From the NCBI GenBank assembly GCA_027886185.1, contig WOAB01000211.1, positions 4,998,001-5,062,000 on the forward strand: DNA of 64,000 nucleotides. Reading direction: 5' to 3'. Below are positions 45,425 to 56,741 of this stretch, piece after piece. The stretch's first letter is position 1; each line of letters opens with the position of its first letter. The position numbers were made by a program, and so were the translations under genes. The DNA comes from Rheum nobile. Lineage: Eukaryota; Streptophyta; Magnoliopsida; Caryophyllales; Polygonaceae. The notes under the pieces were generated by a model that saw only the letters and a program-made list of their open reading frames with translations, ran no database searches and had not been told where the DNA came from.

Positions 45425-45699
45425 CTCGCTCTCCTCTGCATCATCTCTCGAAGAAACCGCTCCACTGCTACCGAGCGTAATGGGAGAGAGAGGGGTTATG
45501 AAAGGGTACGGTTTTGAGGGATTGATATCCCTAAAATCATGGGAAATAAAAAATCTGGTGTGTGTGCAATTTAGTATAGAAATTTACACCATTTTAGTTT
45601 CAATCGAGACCATTGATTTGATTTTAATCTAAAGTTCATTATTTGTACCTCCGTTTTACCCTAATAGGCTGTTTTACTAGATCTTAATTCTATATATAT

Positions 45700-46500
45700 A
45701 TATATCTGCCTTATCCTCCTTCCACCAAGAATATGCAAAGTCCGTGAAATGGATGACGTCTATGGCTATCCTTTGAGCATCATGGTAGCCATAATAGTCA
45801 AAGATACTCTCAGTCTTGAACTCCCAATCGAGGTAGGCTTCAACATCTGAGGTACCGACGAAGGGTTAAATAGCTAGCTTCACAGCATGGTGCTCCCTCC
45901 CTTGTGGCCTCTCTTGTTCTTCATAGTCATACTTGCCTTGGTTTTAGAACATACCTCTAGGTTATCCTCCTTGGAACCTTAGCCTTTAATGTGCATCTTG
46001 AGGCATGAAAGCTCTGCGTCGGGACATCATGACTAGGTGGCCCGTGTTGATGGTTGGTGGGCGCCGGTCAAACATTGATGTGGGACGCGTAGCTTGATTG
46101 GAAATTGTGAAAACCTTATAGAGTCTTCTTGGCCATCTTGATCTTCATACTCTTTTGGATTGAAAGATGGAATGCGACGTTGGTCTAGACCCGTAGAACT
46201 CATCCTTGTTGTTTGTGATAGCCCTAGGTCCATGAAACTCTCTTGGAACTCTTCCATGCGAGGGGGCCCTTGCACTTTCTCTTGATCTCTACCTCTTTTA
46301 GGGTCTCCGAGATGTAAATCAAGCTGCTTATGCATGAGGTTCATGAATTCTTGCCAGTTTCTCTCCAACATGGCTTGCAAAACTCCAATGGTAACCGGCT
46401 CATCATTGTCCTCAAGGCCTTCTTTAGGACTCTCCGAAGATCCTTTAGGGCTCTCATCAATGAGTCTTTTTCCACATATGTCCTCCTAAGACATAATTAA
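45700..46500 (-). pseudogene. Gypsy gag remnant
   Basis: The minus strand encodes gag-like text: MQAMLERNWQEFMNLMHKQL at 46380, later IPSFNPKEYEDQDGQED, and in a neighbouring frame GTSDVEAYLDWEFKTES, FDYYGYHDAQRIAI and FTDFAYSWWKED (45725-45860), the conserved WxW-type block of retrotransposon gag. Frameshifts break it. It belongs to the older gypsy element whose leader and LTR follow to 47978. Confidence 0.7.
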
Positions 46501-47548
46501 ACTAAAAAAGAACAACTCCCAGACACTAAACAAAGCAAGCAAACTTGTCAAGTTAGTAGAAAATAAAATCGGAAATCACTAAGTTCTCTACCTTCTCACA
46601 ATCACAAGTATGCACCCTTCCAAAGAAACTAGTTATGCACTAAAGGGGTTAATTTCCAACACCCTCACTTCATCCAAGTTAGTGCAATCACAAGAATATC
46701 TCATCAGCACAAGGAAAGATCAAGCAAGAAATTGCACCTAAAAATAGGACAAGAGTTCTCAACTTAGGTTAGATACGGCTTGTGTTTGGAAATAAAAAAA
46801 CAGTTGCACCAAAGTCTAGATTAACAAAGCCAAAATGTCACAAAAATAGTTAAGTTTAATACTTTACTTAATCAAGATTTACAAGGCACGTTCTGTTTTT
46901 TTTTTAAATATGAAAACACACATACAAAGTACTAAGGCCAACTAGCTGAATTGGACTCGTGGGATCTGAGTTCTTCTAAGCTCAACTTATTTTCCTTTTT
47001 GTTTTCATCGAGTCCGAATTTTTCTAAGTCTTGACTCTCTTACTTTTTTTAGTCTGATTTTTTTTATCAACTATAGGCCAAAGAAAATATAGTATCACAT
47101 GTAGCAAGTGTTACAAACACTTATCAACACAAATTGTCTTAACTTAGGAAAAAAGATGGAACAAAACTTTGTAAATGACAAATTAGGCATTCAAATCATT
47201 ATCTAAGGTGCATGGAAAGAAAATATATTGGAAATGAAGAGAATCGGCTGCAATGAGTGCCTATCGGGCGGTTACAAGTCAAGTAAATGCACAATCAAGG
47301 CACAACTTAAGACACAACTTAATGTGGAATCCAAAGCTAGCTTGACTTGTCTCCCACCAGTCTAATCTCGTATTCAACCTCAGTTTGATGGTGAAGAACA
47401 CAAATAACAATGGCCAAAAGTCCAGAAATGTGAAAAGGCCAACAAGACAACACACATGCAATAGCTAGACGCAAGTGAGCACAAAAGGCTAAAAATCAAG
47501 AACAAGTTCAAGCGTTGGTTTTAAAATTTACCTCATCCTTGCTCTAGT
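46501..47548 (-). other. Gypsy leader region and degenerate PBS
   Basis: Non-coding leader between gag and LTR. At 47536-47548 the minus strand reads TTTGTACTAGAGC, a decayed form of the TGGTATCAGAGC primer site, aligning with the intact PBS at 51114-51129. The leader contains a 'TTGACAAGTTTGCTTGCTT' stretch near 46535-46555, often seen in such leaders. Confidence 0.45.
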
Positions 47549-47978
47549 ACAAAATGATATCAAATGTCAAGGATCTTAGATCTGGATGAGGAAAAGTCGC
47601 CAACAAAGCCCCGACCACTCGATCGCTCGACGCTAGCATGGCCACAAACGATGGTTCATAACAACACTCGATCAAATCAAGGAATTGGAACACGAAACTT
47701 TGTAGGGATAAGTGTTTATGTATTATAGGATAAACTCACCAATAAAACACATAATTTGTAGTTTTGATTGTGGATAGACGCACCACTCACAAGCTAGAAG
47801 ACTTGGACGAACTCACCAATCCACTTGACGCCAAACCTAAGGAAAACCCAAAGCTTTTATAGTAGAAAAGCTCAAAGTCTGGATATGATTAAATGTCCCT
47901 AAGAAATGACAAGAAAATAAGCTTAAATAGTCTCTCAACTGTCCAAACCCTAAACTAGTGACCTTTAAACTACCACCG
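47549..47978 (-). repeat. Older gypsy LTR, inner part
   Basis: It begins TGATATCAAATG just beyond the decayed PBS and is interrupted at 47978 by the gag-only element. Its continuation resumes at 52776 after the duplicated CACCG and probably ends near 53416 (GATCACATCA). The border calls follow from alignment with the younger related LTR. Confidence 0.5.
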
Positions 47979-48871
47979 TGATATGATTCCAGGATCCCTT
48001 TTGCCATTGTGCTTCGAAGTGAGGTTTGTTCTTGAGCTCTTGGAAGCGCCTTCTTGCTCGGTTGCTTGGATATAGAAGATTTTGAGGCCTTGAAGAGGAA
48101 AAGATTGTTGAATCTTCTCAGATTTGTTTTTGTGTTGTTTTTCTAGGTTGGATAAACAGTCAAAACACTTGAAAGATCCACTCCAAATGCTTGAAAGACT
48201 TGTCTTGCACCGAGAGTTTGACAAGGGCAATACAACTCCATGCAAGAGTCCATCGGCATTTTATTGTATCTTTGCTGTGAAGAACACCTTAGAGTCCCCC
48301 AAGGAGTTCACCCAAAAGTTTGGATCTTGGAATCCTCACAAGATCTATTTCGAAATCTTCTAACACAAGTCGGAATCCATGCACCAACTCAAACTAGAAA
48401 CGAAATGAACTAAACTTTGAAAATTAATGGCTAAAGTTTATGCATAAAAAGATAAAGTCTCTTAAAGAGAGGTTTCTTGGTTTGTCTTTAAACTTGTCTA
48501 CCTGAAAATGAAAGCAGAACTAGCTTAAATACTATGAAGCTAAGCACTAATGGACCTCATACATGTGGGCTTCAAAAATATGGGCTTAAGCCCTAGCCCA
48601 ATACAAGTTAAAACCAGGCCCAAGAAGATAGCTTAGGCTTCAACATCGGCCGAGTCATCAAACGAGGGCCGAAAAGACATCCTTCTCAAGCCAACTTGTG
48701 GTTTGTCCTTGACTCCTTGGCTTGGCTTCTGGACTTGGTTTCTACCTCTTCACAACTCTTATGTGGAGCCCAAGATAAAGCTTCATCAATACTTATCATC
48801 GTATGTGTGGTCCGGCACGTGCACTTGGCCTTGGCATGGTCGTGTGCTTGATGTGGATCTGAATCACATCA
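47979..48871 (-). repeat. 3' LTR of the gag-only element, 893 bp
   Basis: Edges TGATATGATT and ATCACATCA. It aligns along its length with 51132-51500 plus 52245-52770, the 5' LTR without its insertion. Differences between the two copies are numerous, so the insertion is not very recent. Confidence 0.85.
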
Positions 48872-48884
48872 TCCTCCCCTTCTT
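48872..48884 (-). other. Polypurine tract
   Basis: The minus strand reads AAGAAGGGGAGGA immediately before the 3' LTR start (TGATGTGATT). It is the plus-strand primer of reverse transcription and fixes the LTR border. Confidence 0.85.
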
Positions 48885-49500
48885 GACAAGGATTCGATCT
48901 CGAATCTAATGCCCCTATGACAAGAAACACGAACAATTTAGCATCCTCAAACATTCCAACATATGTATGAAGCTCACAAGGTACATAGCATGTGGCAACC
49001 CTAGTTTCATGTACAAACACAAGTTGATATGGGGTTCCCTTCTTAAGTTTGACCTTATCCTTTCTTACATGACTAGATATAACAAGGTGAGCATGCTTGG
49101 ATACAATTTTAAGCATATTAGCCACACAAACATGACAAGAATGAAAGTGTTCATTAAGGCTAGAATGCATGACAAAACGGGTTAGAGTCGAGAATACTCC
49201 CTTAGCATGTGGAGGTGCTTCTATTGTCGTGTTCTGCTTGGTTCCACTTGGCGCCTTTATCAACTCATGAGACATAGGCCAATTCCTTCTTCTTGGGGAA
49301 GCTTCAATCACTGAGATTCTCGATGGATCCTTCTTGGCTAGTATCACTTCAGTGACAGACATGGGGTGAAGTACGAAGCTTCTTTCCACGCCTAGACAAC
49401 TCAATGGTATTGGTGAACCCGTCATGACATATCCCATTGTCATATTACCATGGACGCCAAAGAAGTGAATCACATACATCGATGGGTAACACCTCACAAG
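48885..49500 (-). pseudogene. Protease-region remnant fused to polyprotein tail
   Basis: The minus strand carries FVLHPMSVTEVILAKKDP at 49360-49420, the sequence that follows the protease in this lineage, and 350 bases later LDSRSNPCQEGEDDVIQ, the conserved very C-terminus of the polyprotein. All of pol between them is absent, in one continuous 233-codon frame. The tail frame runs on past the polypurine tract into the LTR. Confidence 0.65.
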
Positions 49501-49639
49501 TAATCACATCCCTGAAACCCCCAATTGTGCAAATAACAAAGGCTATCTTCTTACCACAAGATTGCCCCCGCTCACAATCCAATTCACCGAATAAGGAGAG
49601 GGTGGTCATAGGTAAGGAGACCAAGTTTGTTTACCACAT

Positions 49640-50219
49640 ACTCAGCTATAATGGAGATAGTGCTCTCGCTATCAACCGGAGCAAGGAAAGGAAACTTTTG
49701 AATTTCGCACATGGTGTATAATATATGATTCCTTTACTCTTAGTCCTCTTCGGGGTCTTCTTCGGACGAAGACTCATCCAAGCTGATCTTTCCTCTTTGT
49801 GGTGATGATGGTGGCTACGAAGACTCACCTTGAAATGGGTTAGTGGTACCTATTGATTTGAAAATTGTAAAACACTCACCTAAGCTTGGATAACATTAAA
49901 GTTTTTCCTCTTGTAGTTGTTCGGCCAAGGCTAGATCATCTTTGGTGATCTCTTGCCCCTCCTCAAATTTGTATTATCCTTGACTGGTGAGGAGTATTTG
50001 CTTATTGGTAGGGCAATCCTTCTCCATATGCCCCTGACCCATGCACCAGAAGCATTGAATGTCTCTACCTCTCATGACATCTCCACCTTGGTGGCCAATT
50101 AGTGCTTCTCTTTTGGGAACAGTTGTGCTTTCAAGCCCTTTCATGACATTACTACTCTTAGCTTGATTAGAAGGAGGGCTCCACTTCTTGGAAGTGTTGC
50201 TAGTTTCCCTTCGGCGCCT
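49640..50219 (-). pseudogene. Gag C-terminal part with CCHC zinc knuckle
   Basis: At 50010-50075 the minus strand gives CFWCMGQGHMEKDC, a C-X2-C-X4-H-X4-C knuckle that binds RNA. Before and after it the frame is broken. An acidic DESSSEEDPEED stretch follows at about 49740-49780, as in related gag proteins. Confidence 0.7.
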
Positions 50220-50947
50220 TTAGAGAGTTGAATGAACTTGAGTGGCATAGTGTAAAGCATCATGGATGTTGTCGTACCTTTGTAACTCCACATACGCACT
50301 CACATCAAAATTTAATCCAGAAATAAACTTCGGAAAAATATAGCTTTCAGGAAACCGAGTTCTCGAACGAAAAACAAGTTGTACAAGCTCATTGTAATAC
50401 TCTCTCGGCAATCGACTTCCTTGTTTGAGACGCTCTAGCCTCACATGGACTTGTTGCTCGTAGTTAGAGGGGATGAAACGAGCTCTCATTAGTGCCTTAA
50501 GGTCAGTCCTTGTGTCAATGGGTGACTCCATGCGATGCTCCTTCAATGTCGTTGTCTCATTCCACCATAGGAGTGCAAACTCTTTGAAGTGAATGGTGGC
50601 TAAGTTCACTCTCTCTTCCTCAGAATAGTCAAATAGTTGATCACTTAGCTTGCCTTTGCTTCCCATTCCAAGTACGCTTCGGGTTCACAATCACCTGCAA
50701 AAGATGGTATAGTTACCTTGATTCCATGGTGGTTGCGCTTTCGCAAGAAGGTTGGTTCATTCTCCTCGGACCGGGCTGGAGGATAGCCATAAGGATGGGG
50801 AAACTTATCATTTTGGGTCTGAGGTGGTGACAACACATGTCTAGGTTGTAAAAGTGGGTGTCGTGCACCCGAAGGAGGTGCTTGAGGTTGCACATAAGCG
50901 TGTGGATGACCGTAGGCAGCCCCGGCGGTTTGTTGAGCATAGGCCAT
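50220..50947 (-). pseudogene. Gag (capsid) of the gag-only element
   Basis: The N-terminal frame (50645-50947) starts MAYAQQTAGAAYGHPHAY and ends IPSFAGDCEPEAYLEWEAK. After a frameshift at about 50645-50666 the capsid core continues: QLFDYSEEERVNLATIHF, FALLWWNE, LKALMRARFIPSNYEQQ and GSRLPREYYNELVQLV. Gag forms the particle that packages element RNA. With one frameshift and the stop at 50220 it is not intact, but it is the best-kept part of the element. Confidence 0.8.
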
Positions 50948-51113
50948 ACTTTACGACGCAAGGGGCCATGGGAAAGGCATGGTTGTGGCCCTTGATTGGA
51001 GTTCAATTGTGGCTGCATGTGGAGGGAGTGGATACGACTGAATGTGAGTAGGTGTTGGAACACCTAAACTTGAGAACAAGACTAGCAAAGGTTACCTTCA
51101 GCCTTACTTCAAG

Positions 51114-51129
51114 CGTTGCTCTGATACCA
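51114..51129 (-). other. Primer binding site (initiator tRNA-Met)
   Basis: TGGTATCAGAGCAACG on the minus strand, two bases from the LTR edge at 51132. Confidence 0.9.
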
Positions 51130-51131
51130 CT

Positions 51132-52770
51132 TGATGTGATTCTAGGATCCCTTTTGCCACTTTGTGTCGATGTGAGATTCGTTCTTGAGCTCTTCGAAGC
51201 GCCTTCTTGCTCGGTTGCTTAGATATGGAAGATTCATAGGCCTTGAAGATGATACGATTGTTGAATCTTCTCGGATCTGTTTTTGTGTTGTTTTTTAGGT
51301 TGGATAAACAATCAACACACTTGAAGAGTCCTCTCCAAATGCTTGAAAGACTTGTCTTGCTCAAGGAGTCCACCGAGAGTTTGACAAGGGCGACACAACT
51401 CCACGCAAGAGTCCATCGGTGTTTTGTTGTATCTTTGCTGGGAAGAACACCATAGAGTTCACCAAGGAGTTCATCCAAAAGTTAAGATCTTGGAAACCTT
51501 AAACGGCGCCAATTTCTTGGTCTCCTGGACCTCGTTCCCCGGCAACGGCGCCATTTTTTTTTTCGTTTTTTTTTAAAGAAAAAGCTTCAATTGCCGGGCT
51601 AAGCAAAGGGTGCTTATCTCTTCATAATCTTCAAAGGAAAAACAATACTAAATGGAAAAACGATGATCTCTCAATGGTTCATCTATGATATTCAATGGAG
51701 GCTGTGAGAGTTAGGTTAAATAAGTTAACCTAAAGCCCAAGATCACAAATCTCATCCCTAAAAAGGAAAAATACTAATATTCGGAATTAAATAAAACAAC
51801 GAAAAAGGAAAAACAGAAAAAGAAAACAGAAGTTCGGAGCGCGTCGGGCTGACTCCCGCTGATGGCCGCGGTCGCGGTTTTCTCTCGAAGTGCATAATTA
51901 ATTTCCGATAATTCGGCCGCGGGCGCGACCTTCGGGCCGCGGTCGCGGCCTCTTTGCTATCGCCCATCTCCTTTGAAAATCTTGCCGCGGCCTTCTGCTC
52001 CCCGCGGCTTGGTCGCGGTTTCTTCACTTCACCGCCTTCTCACGTGGTTTCTTCATGGATCTTGCTTGTCTCCTCAGGTGGTCAATTTCTCTTCTTCTGG
52101 ATGTCTCCAATAAGCTCCTCCAGACCACCAAAACCACACTTCTCTGCTCCAACTCCATAATCTCCAATTGTGCATAAAATCCCACCAAATGGCGCCTCAA
52201 ACCTGGTAATAATCCCTAGAAATGTGCTACAAAATAGCACTGATCAGAATCCACCAACACAAGTAGGAATCCAACAACTCAAACTAGAAACGAAATGAAC
52301 TAAACTTTGAAAAGTAAAGGTTGAATTTAACTTGCATAAAAAGATAAAGTCTCTCAAAGAGAGGTTTCTTGGTTTGTCTTTAAACTTGTCTACCTAAAAA
52401 TGAAAGCAAAACTAGCTTAAATACTACGAAGCTAAGCACTAATGGGCCTCACACATGTGGTCTTAATAAAATGGGCCAAAACCCTAGCCCAAGACAAGTT
52501 AAAACCAAGAACAAGAAGATATCTTAGGCTTCAACATCAGCCTTGTCTCGCGAGTCAACGACGAGGGCCGAAAACACATCCTCCTCGAGCCAACTTTTGG
52601 TTTTTCCTTGACTTCTTGGCTTGGCTTCTTTACTTGGTTTCTACCTCCTCCTGACTCTTAGGTGGAACCCAAGATAAAGCTTCATCAATACTCACCATCT
52701 TAAGCATGGTCGGCACACACACTTGGTCTTGGCATGGTGGTGTGACTTGATGTGGGTCTGGATCACATCA
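51132..52770 (-). repeat. 5' LTR of the gag-only element, 1639 bp with insertion
   Basis: Edges TGATGTGATT at 51132 and ATCACATCA at 52770. Compared with the 893 bp 3' LTR it holds an extra segment of about 745 bp at 51500-52245. The duplicated CACCG follows at 52771. Confidence 0.85.
51500..52245 (-). mobile_element. Inserted LTR fragment with tRNA-Asp primer site (Tat/Athila-like)
   Basis: At 51535-51553 the minus strand reads TGGCGCCGTTGCCGGGGAA, complementary to the 3' end of plant tRNA-Asp, a primer used by Athila- and Tat-type elements. The LTR side (51554-52245) starts TGATCAGTGCTATTTTGTAG and contains GC-rich words (GGCCGCGGTCGCGG, 51865-52020). About 35 bases of leader remain, then the host LTR resumes, so only LTR plus primer site are present. 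Confidence 0.7.
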
Positions 52771-52775
52771 CACCG

Positions 52776-53416
52776 TGTCAACCTCCTTTTGGCAAGTCCG
52801 TTTGACCTGAATTGTGGATATAATGTAGTGGGGCCCATATGCCATGTCATACTAAAAAATGTGCCAAAACGCACGAGCCATCTGGAAGTGCGCCTCTGGA
52901 CAAGTCGGGCTTATAGTCTGGCATCGTTGGCGCTGCGAGGAAACTTGTTGGATCCACATCACCGAGCCAACCTCCACTTGGATCGGAACTCCTAGGATTC
53001 ATAGACCTCTTTGAAGGTCCAAAAGTATTTGTCGGGCTCGAGCTTGAGTGATGGAACTTGGAGGTGGATCAACGCCGCTGCCATGTGTGGAAACCCTAGC
53101 TAATGCGTGAGAGGCGGCACATGTGAGAGACGGCATTGGTGCTGGAAATGACCCCACCAGCGCTCTTGGCTCCATTGGAACCCTCTAGTCATGTGGCACA
53201 CGTGGGTCAAGTGGTGCCTCAATTGGATCAGTTGTGTCGAGCCACTTATTTTGCCCTAGATCACGCTCGCCGCCCAGCAAGCCGTGTGGTGTGGAACTCG
53301 GCGCTTCATGTGTGGCCTTAGTCTTAGGCGTGTCCCTTGGTGGTGATCTCTCCTCTTGGTGTTCTCTTTGGACTTGATATGGTTGACCTTGATGTGGCAC
53401 ATGTGTGATCACATCA
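52776..53416 (-). repeat. Older gypsy LTR, outer part
   Basis: Continuation of the LTR interrupted at 47978. It ends near 53416 with GTGTGATCACATCA, which matches the ATCACATCA edge of the younger LTRs. No gene is supported here, and short frames are low-confidence shadows. Confidence 0.45.
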
Positions 53417-54900
53417 CGTCGGTTCTTTGAAGTGAGGAGATTCTTGTGTGGCAAACTTTAAGGAATCAAACTTGTGCATGCTTGGAGAGGAAATATTGTT
53501 GAATCTACTCATTTTAGCTGATTTTATGCATAGGAAATCAACACTATCTTGGAATCCACCAAGAGAGCTTGAAAGGCTTGAACGAGTCTTGGATAGGCAC
53601 CACCAAGGATCGAGCAAGGTTGAACTCGAATGTGGAAGGATAGGTACTACCTTCAACGATTTGAGTTTGTGGTTGATTTTTTTGATTGGATAGTTTCCAC
53701 CAACAAAAAATCAGGGAAAAGTTAAATTCAGAAAAACTAGATTAAAAATAACTCAAAGGAAAGTTTGACAACTCCGGGTTTTATCAATCTTGTCTACCTA
53801 AACTATGAGGAAAACATGCCTTATATAGGTAAAACGAAAACCTTTCACATGGCCAAGTGTTTAAGTAGTTGTAAATCTTGATATGGCGCCATGAATGAAA
53901 GTTCTTTAAAGGCTAACTCTTCATTTATCCCTTATGAAGTCTCTTGAAGACAAAACCCTTCAAGTATCACTCATTAATGTCTTTTGAAGACAAAATCCTT
54001 CAAATATCCCACATGTGGATAAAAGATGGATTCCTAGCGTGGAACTAATTCGGAGACTCTTGGTGTGGCCCCCGGCTCGTGGTCGGCCTCATAGCCCGAT
54101 GCCATGGCGTGCGTAACATGTGTCGCCTCCTCGAACCATCTGGCAATTCACCCATGCGTTTGGGTTGAAACTTGGCCACAAGGTTTATCCATATCCAACT
54201 CATCAAAAGGACCCTAAATGGTGCGGGAAAAGTGGTTCGAACATGTAGATGTGCGGAGGCCTCCTTTGCTGGCGCGCACACTCGAGGAGTCGAGGGACCC
54301 TACGCACATGGTTCGGCAAACATGCTTGAAATTATTTCAAATTTGGAGGATCCCTTTCTTGAGTGCCAAGATGACTCAAGGTGTCGCAATGGCTCAGATT
54401 TATGCATGTTTGTGCAAGGGCAACTCGTTGCCTTAATTTGTTACTCGACGGGGTGGCGACAAGTCTGTCGCTGGCATGGCCTCTTTGTGCACGAGCTTTA
54501 GCTTTCCTAGCATGTTGTAGTTGATGTGAGGCAGAATTACATCAAACCGGGTCGATGTGTGAGGCTAAATGTGATGACTTCCTCCGCCTGCACATCACTC
54601 AACGATCCTCCTCCAATTGAGCCAAAATTTGGAACGCCACCTTGATTAATGTGGTCAAATGGATTGGCAACGCCAAGGCTCACTTTCGTGGAGGTTGGTG
54701 CAGGAGTTTTGACAAATCCTAATCGTAGGCACATATGAGTCGGGCAACGCAACGACGGAGGCAGGAGCAGGCGTTTGCGCACTTGGGCGCTTGAAGTTGG
54801 CTTCACCATGAATGTTGTAGTTGATGTGAGGAAGAATCACATCATACTCCACATGGGTAAATTCGATGATGACTTGTATCACATTTACCTCCTTCCTTGT
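53417..54900. other. Degenerate gypsy LTR-like DNA
   Basis: Contains words related to the LTRs upstream (GCTTGGAGAGGAAATATTGT, TTGAAAGGCTTGAACGAGTC) and two LTR-edge-like strings, GATGTGAGGCAGAATTACATCA-like at 54518-54543 and GATGTGAGGAAGAATCACAT at 54825-54844. No reading frame shows a known domain. Confidence 0.4.
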
Positions 54901-56741
54901 ACTAGTTAACAATGAACCATGAAAGTTGTTTCGTTCTTCTTATGAAATTAGAAAAGTTGATCTGATTGCACCATTTATATTCATCATTGTAATGGAGAAC
55001 TTTATTTCTTGAGTCTGAACAACCCAATAGAAAAGTTGGTATACAACTTATAAGAAATGGAACATGTATTCCCTTTCTAAATTTTGTTGACAACACTTGA
55101 ATCATTGCAAATGCTTCATATACTAATATGTTACATATAAGATCAATTTTGGATAATTTAACTCTAAAATTTGGATTGTCAATAAATTATCATAAAATTT
55201 GATTTCAAACATCAACCACTATTACTAAGCATCAAGCAACCTCACTTTCTGTAATTTTAAATATAAAAGTAAACGAAAATATGGAAATATACCTCGACAT
55301 TCCTATTGTTAGAGGAAGAGTTACGAGTAATATTTTTACATGATTCTATTATGAACTGTTATGCTTTGATCCTTACTTACTCAAAACTGTGAATTTTGCT
55401 ACTATAAATTACTGGCTTTTTAGAACTAATTTTTGTATAATTGATGGTTGCTCCTTCATGTCTATTTGTATACACTTCAGATCCTTTACGTTTACCATGA
55501 AACCGGTTATTACAACCTTCCCTATTCTTGTTGTTTCAACTGGCTTCTTGAAATTCATCCTAAATTTACTCTAGTGCTTCCTGTTTTGTATTTTGAAATG
55601 CAACGACAAGTATGACATGTGCAGTCTAACCTTTATGTTGCAAAATCTGTTGTATATTCAGATCTTTGTTTGGTCTGATATGTATGTAACCTGGATCGTA
55701 GGCTTGATTCATAGTCATGTACCTCCTATATGTAATTTAAATGATGCAGGATTGTTAGTTATGATACTTCGTTTTGCTTATACTGTGAACCTTACCCTAT
55801 CAACTATTTATCAGCAAGCTATTTATTTGTGTTGTCTATTATGTTTTCCCAGCAACACTGTGTTGCATTTTACTGATGAGAATCTTTACTCTCACTTATT
55901 ATATGCTTGTTCTCTGTTATCTTGCTCTTTCGAGGCCATTTGTGCTGTGTTCTGTAATGCTGACGTTTACCTTTATTTTTCTTTCTCTTCACTGATCTTT
56001 ATCATAATACTGATCTTTGAAACATTCAGTGCAATTAACCTTTTTCTCTTGTTTTCGCAGCTTGGAATCGTTTTTCGTCTTAATTTCTTCAAATTTTTGA
56101 GCACCTACTTTTATCCTTCCATTTCTTTATTTTGCGATTTGATCTGCTCAATTGCTTCTTTATTCACACCTTCTCTCTGGTTTCAATTGTTTCCTTTTCC
56201 TACTTTTTTTTTTCTTTTGGTTTTTCCTTTTCGGCTTGGGCCGACTTGTTTTATTAGGTTATCCTTTGGTGTGATCTTTTTTTATTTTATTTCCTGGTTC
56301 CGTTCCTGGACCTTGGACTAATGACACTTATATGACAATGAAATATGACCCATATATGAAATTTGCCAACAAACTGTATCTGATTGGGCTTGCGTCTCTG
56401 CATTTTGGCCCAACTGCCATCTTTAAGGTAATCTACTTGTTATTAACCAAATCAATGATAATCTACTTGTTATTAACTAAGACAATGATAATTGCATCTT
56501 TAAGGTTATCTTTATTTTGTACAAATACGGGCTCCTAATTTTTTTTACACTTATCTTACAATCATTACTCTTACTATGACTTTCTTAATTATTCTCATAA
56601 CCCTGATCTATTAACCAATCATTATATTAAATGTTTGTATAATTACACTCATGATGAACCTGATCCAACGATTCACTCTAAAAACACATTCGGACAATTC
56701 ACTATTCAACCGTGTGCATATATCAATTACACTTGTATCAC
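54901..56741. other. T-rich stretch upstream of the LINE, no supported gene
   Basis: A 242-codon plus frame at 55593-56321 is almost all hydrophobic and aromatic residues, as expected from T-rich non-coding DNA; no domain is recognisable. The position directly before ORF2 means part of it could be the LINE 5' region, but no ORF1 zinc knuckle is seen. Confidence 0.4.

Larger units (their letters stand above)
43620..45690. mobile_element. TA-flanked TIR element with captured epoxide hydrolase exons
   Basis: Left end GGGGCACGCTATGGTAAAAC, then ATGGTAAAACGAAAGTAC and GGAGCGTTGGATTGATGG. Right end read inwards: CTAGTAAAACAGCCTATTAG, GGTAAAACGGAGGTAC. Both ends lie against TA repeats (to 43619 and 45691-45706). 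It is the same family as 15545-17850: shared TIR words, AT-rich interior full of GAATATCA, and a GC-rich gene piece near the right end read on the minus strand. It has no transposase. Confidence 0.75.
47979..52770 (-). mobile_element. Complete gag-only gypsy element (TR-GAG-like), 4792 bp
   Basis: Perfect CACCG duplications flank it (47974-47978 and 52771-52775). On the minus strand: 5' LTR 51132-52770, PBS 51114-51129, gag with a zinc knuckle, a protease-region remnant, the polyprotein tail, polypurine tract 48872-48884, 3' LTR 47979-48871. Reverse transcriptase, RNase H and integrase are missing, so it must have moved with another element's enzymes or lost pol by deletion. The name TR-GAG is by structure. 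Confidence 0.85.

Noticed and set aside
44937..45517. Plus-strand and alternate minus frames over the hydrolase
   Set aside because: Shadows of the epoxide hydrolase frame, which alone shows HGFPE and GHDWGA in the right order.
55593..56321. 242-codon hydrophobic frame
   Set aside because: Composition follows T-rich DNA; no ordered membrane segments, no known domain, no LINE ORF1 knuckle.
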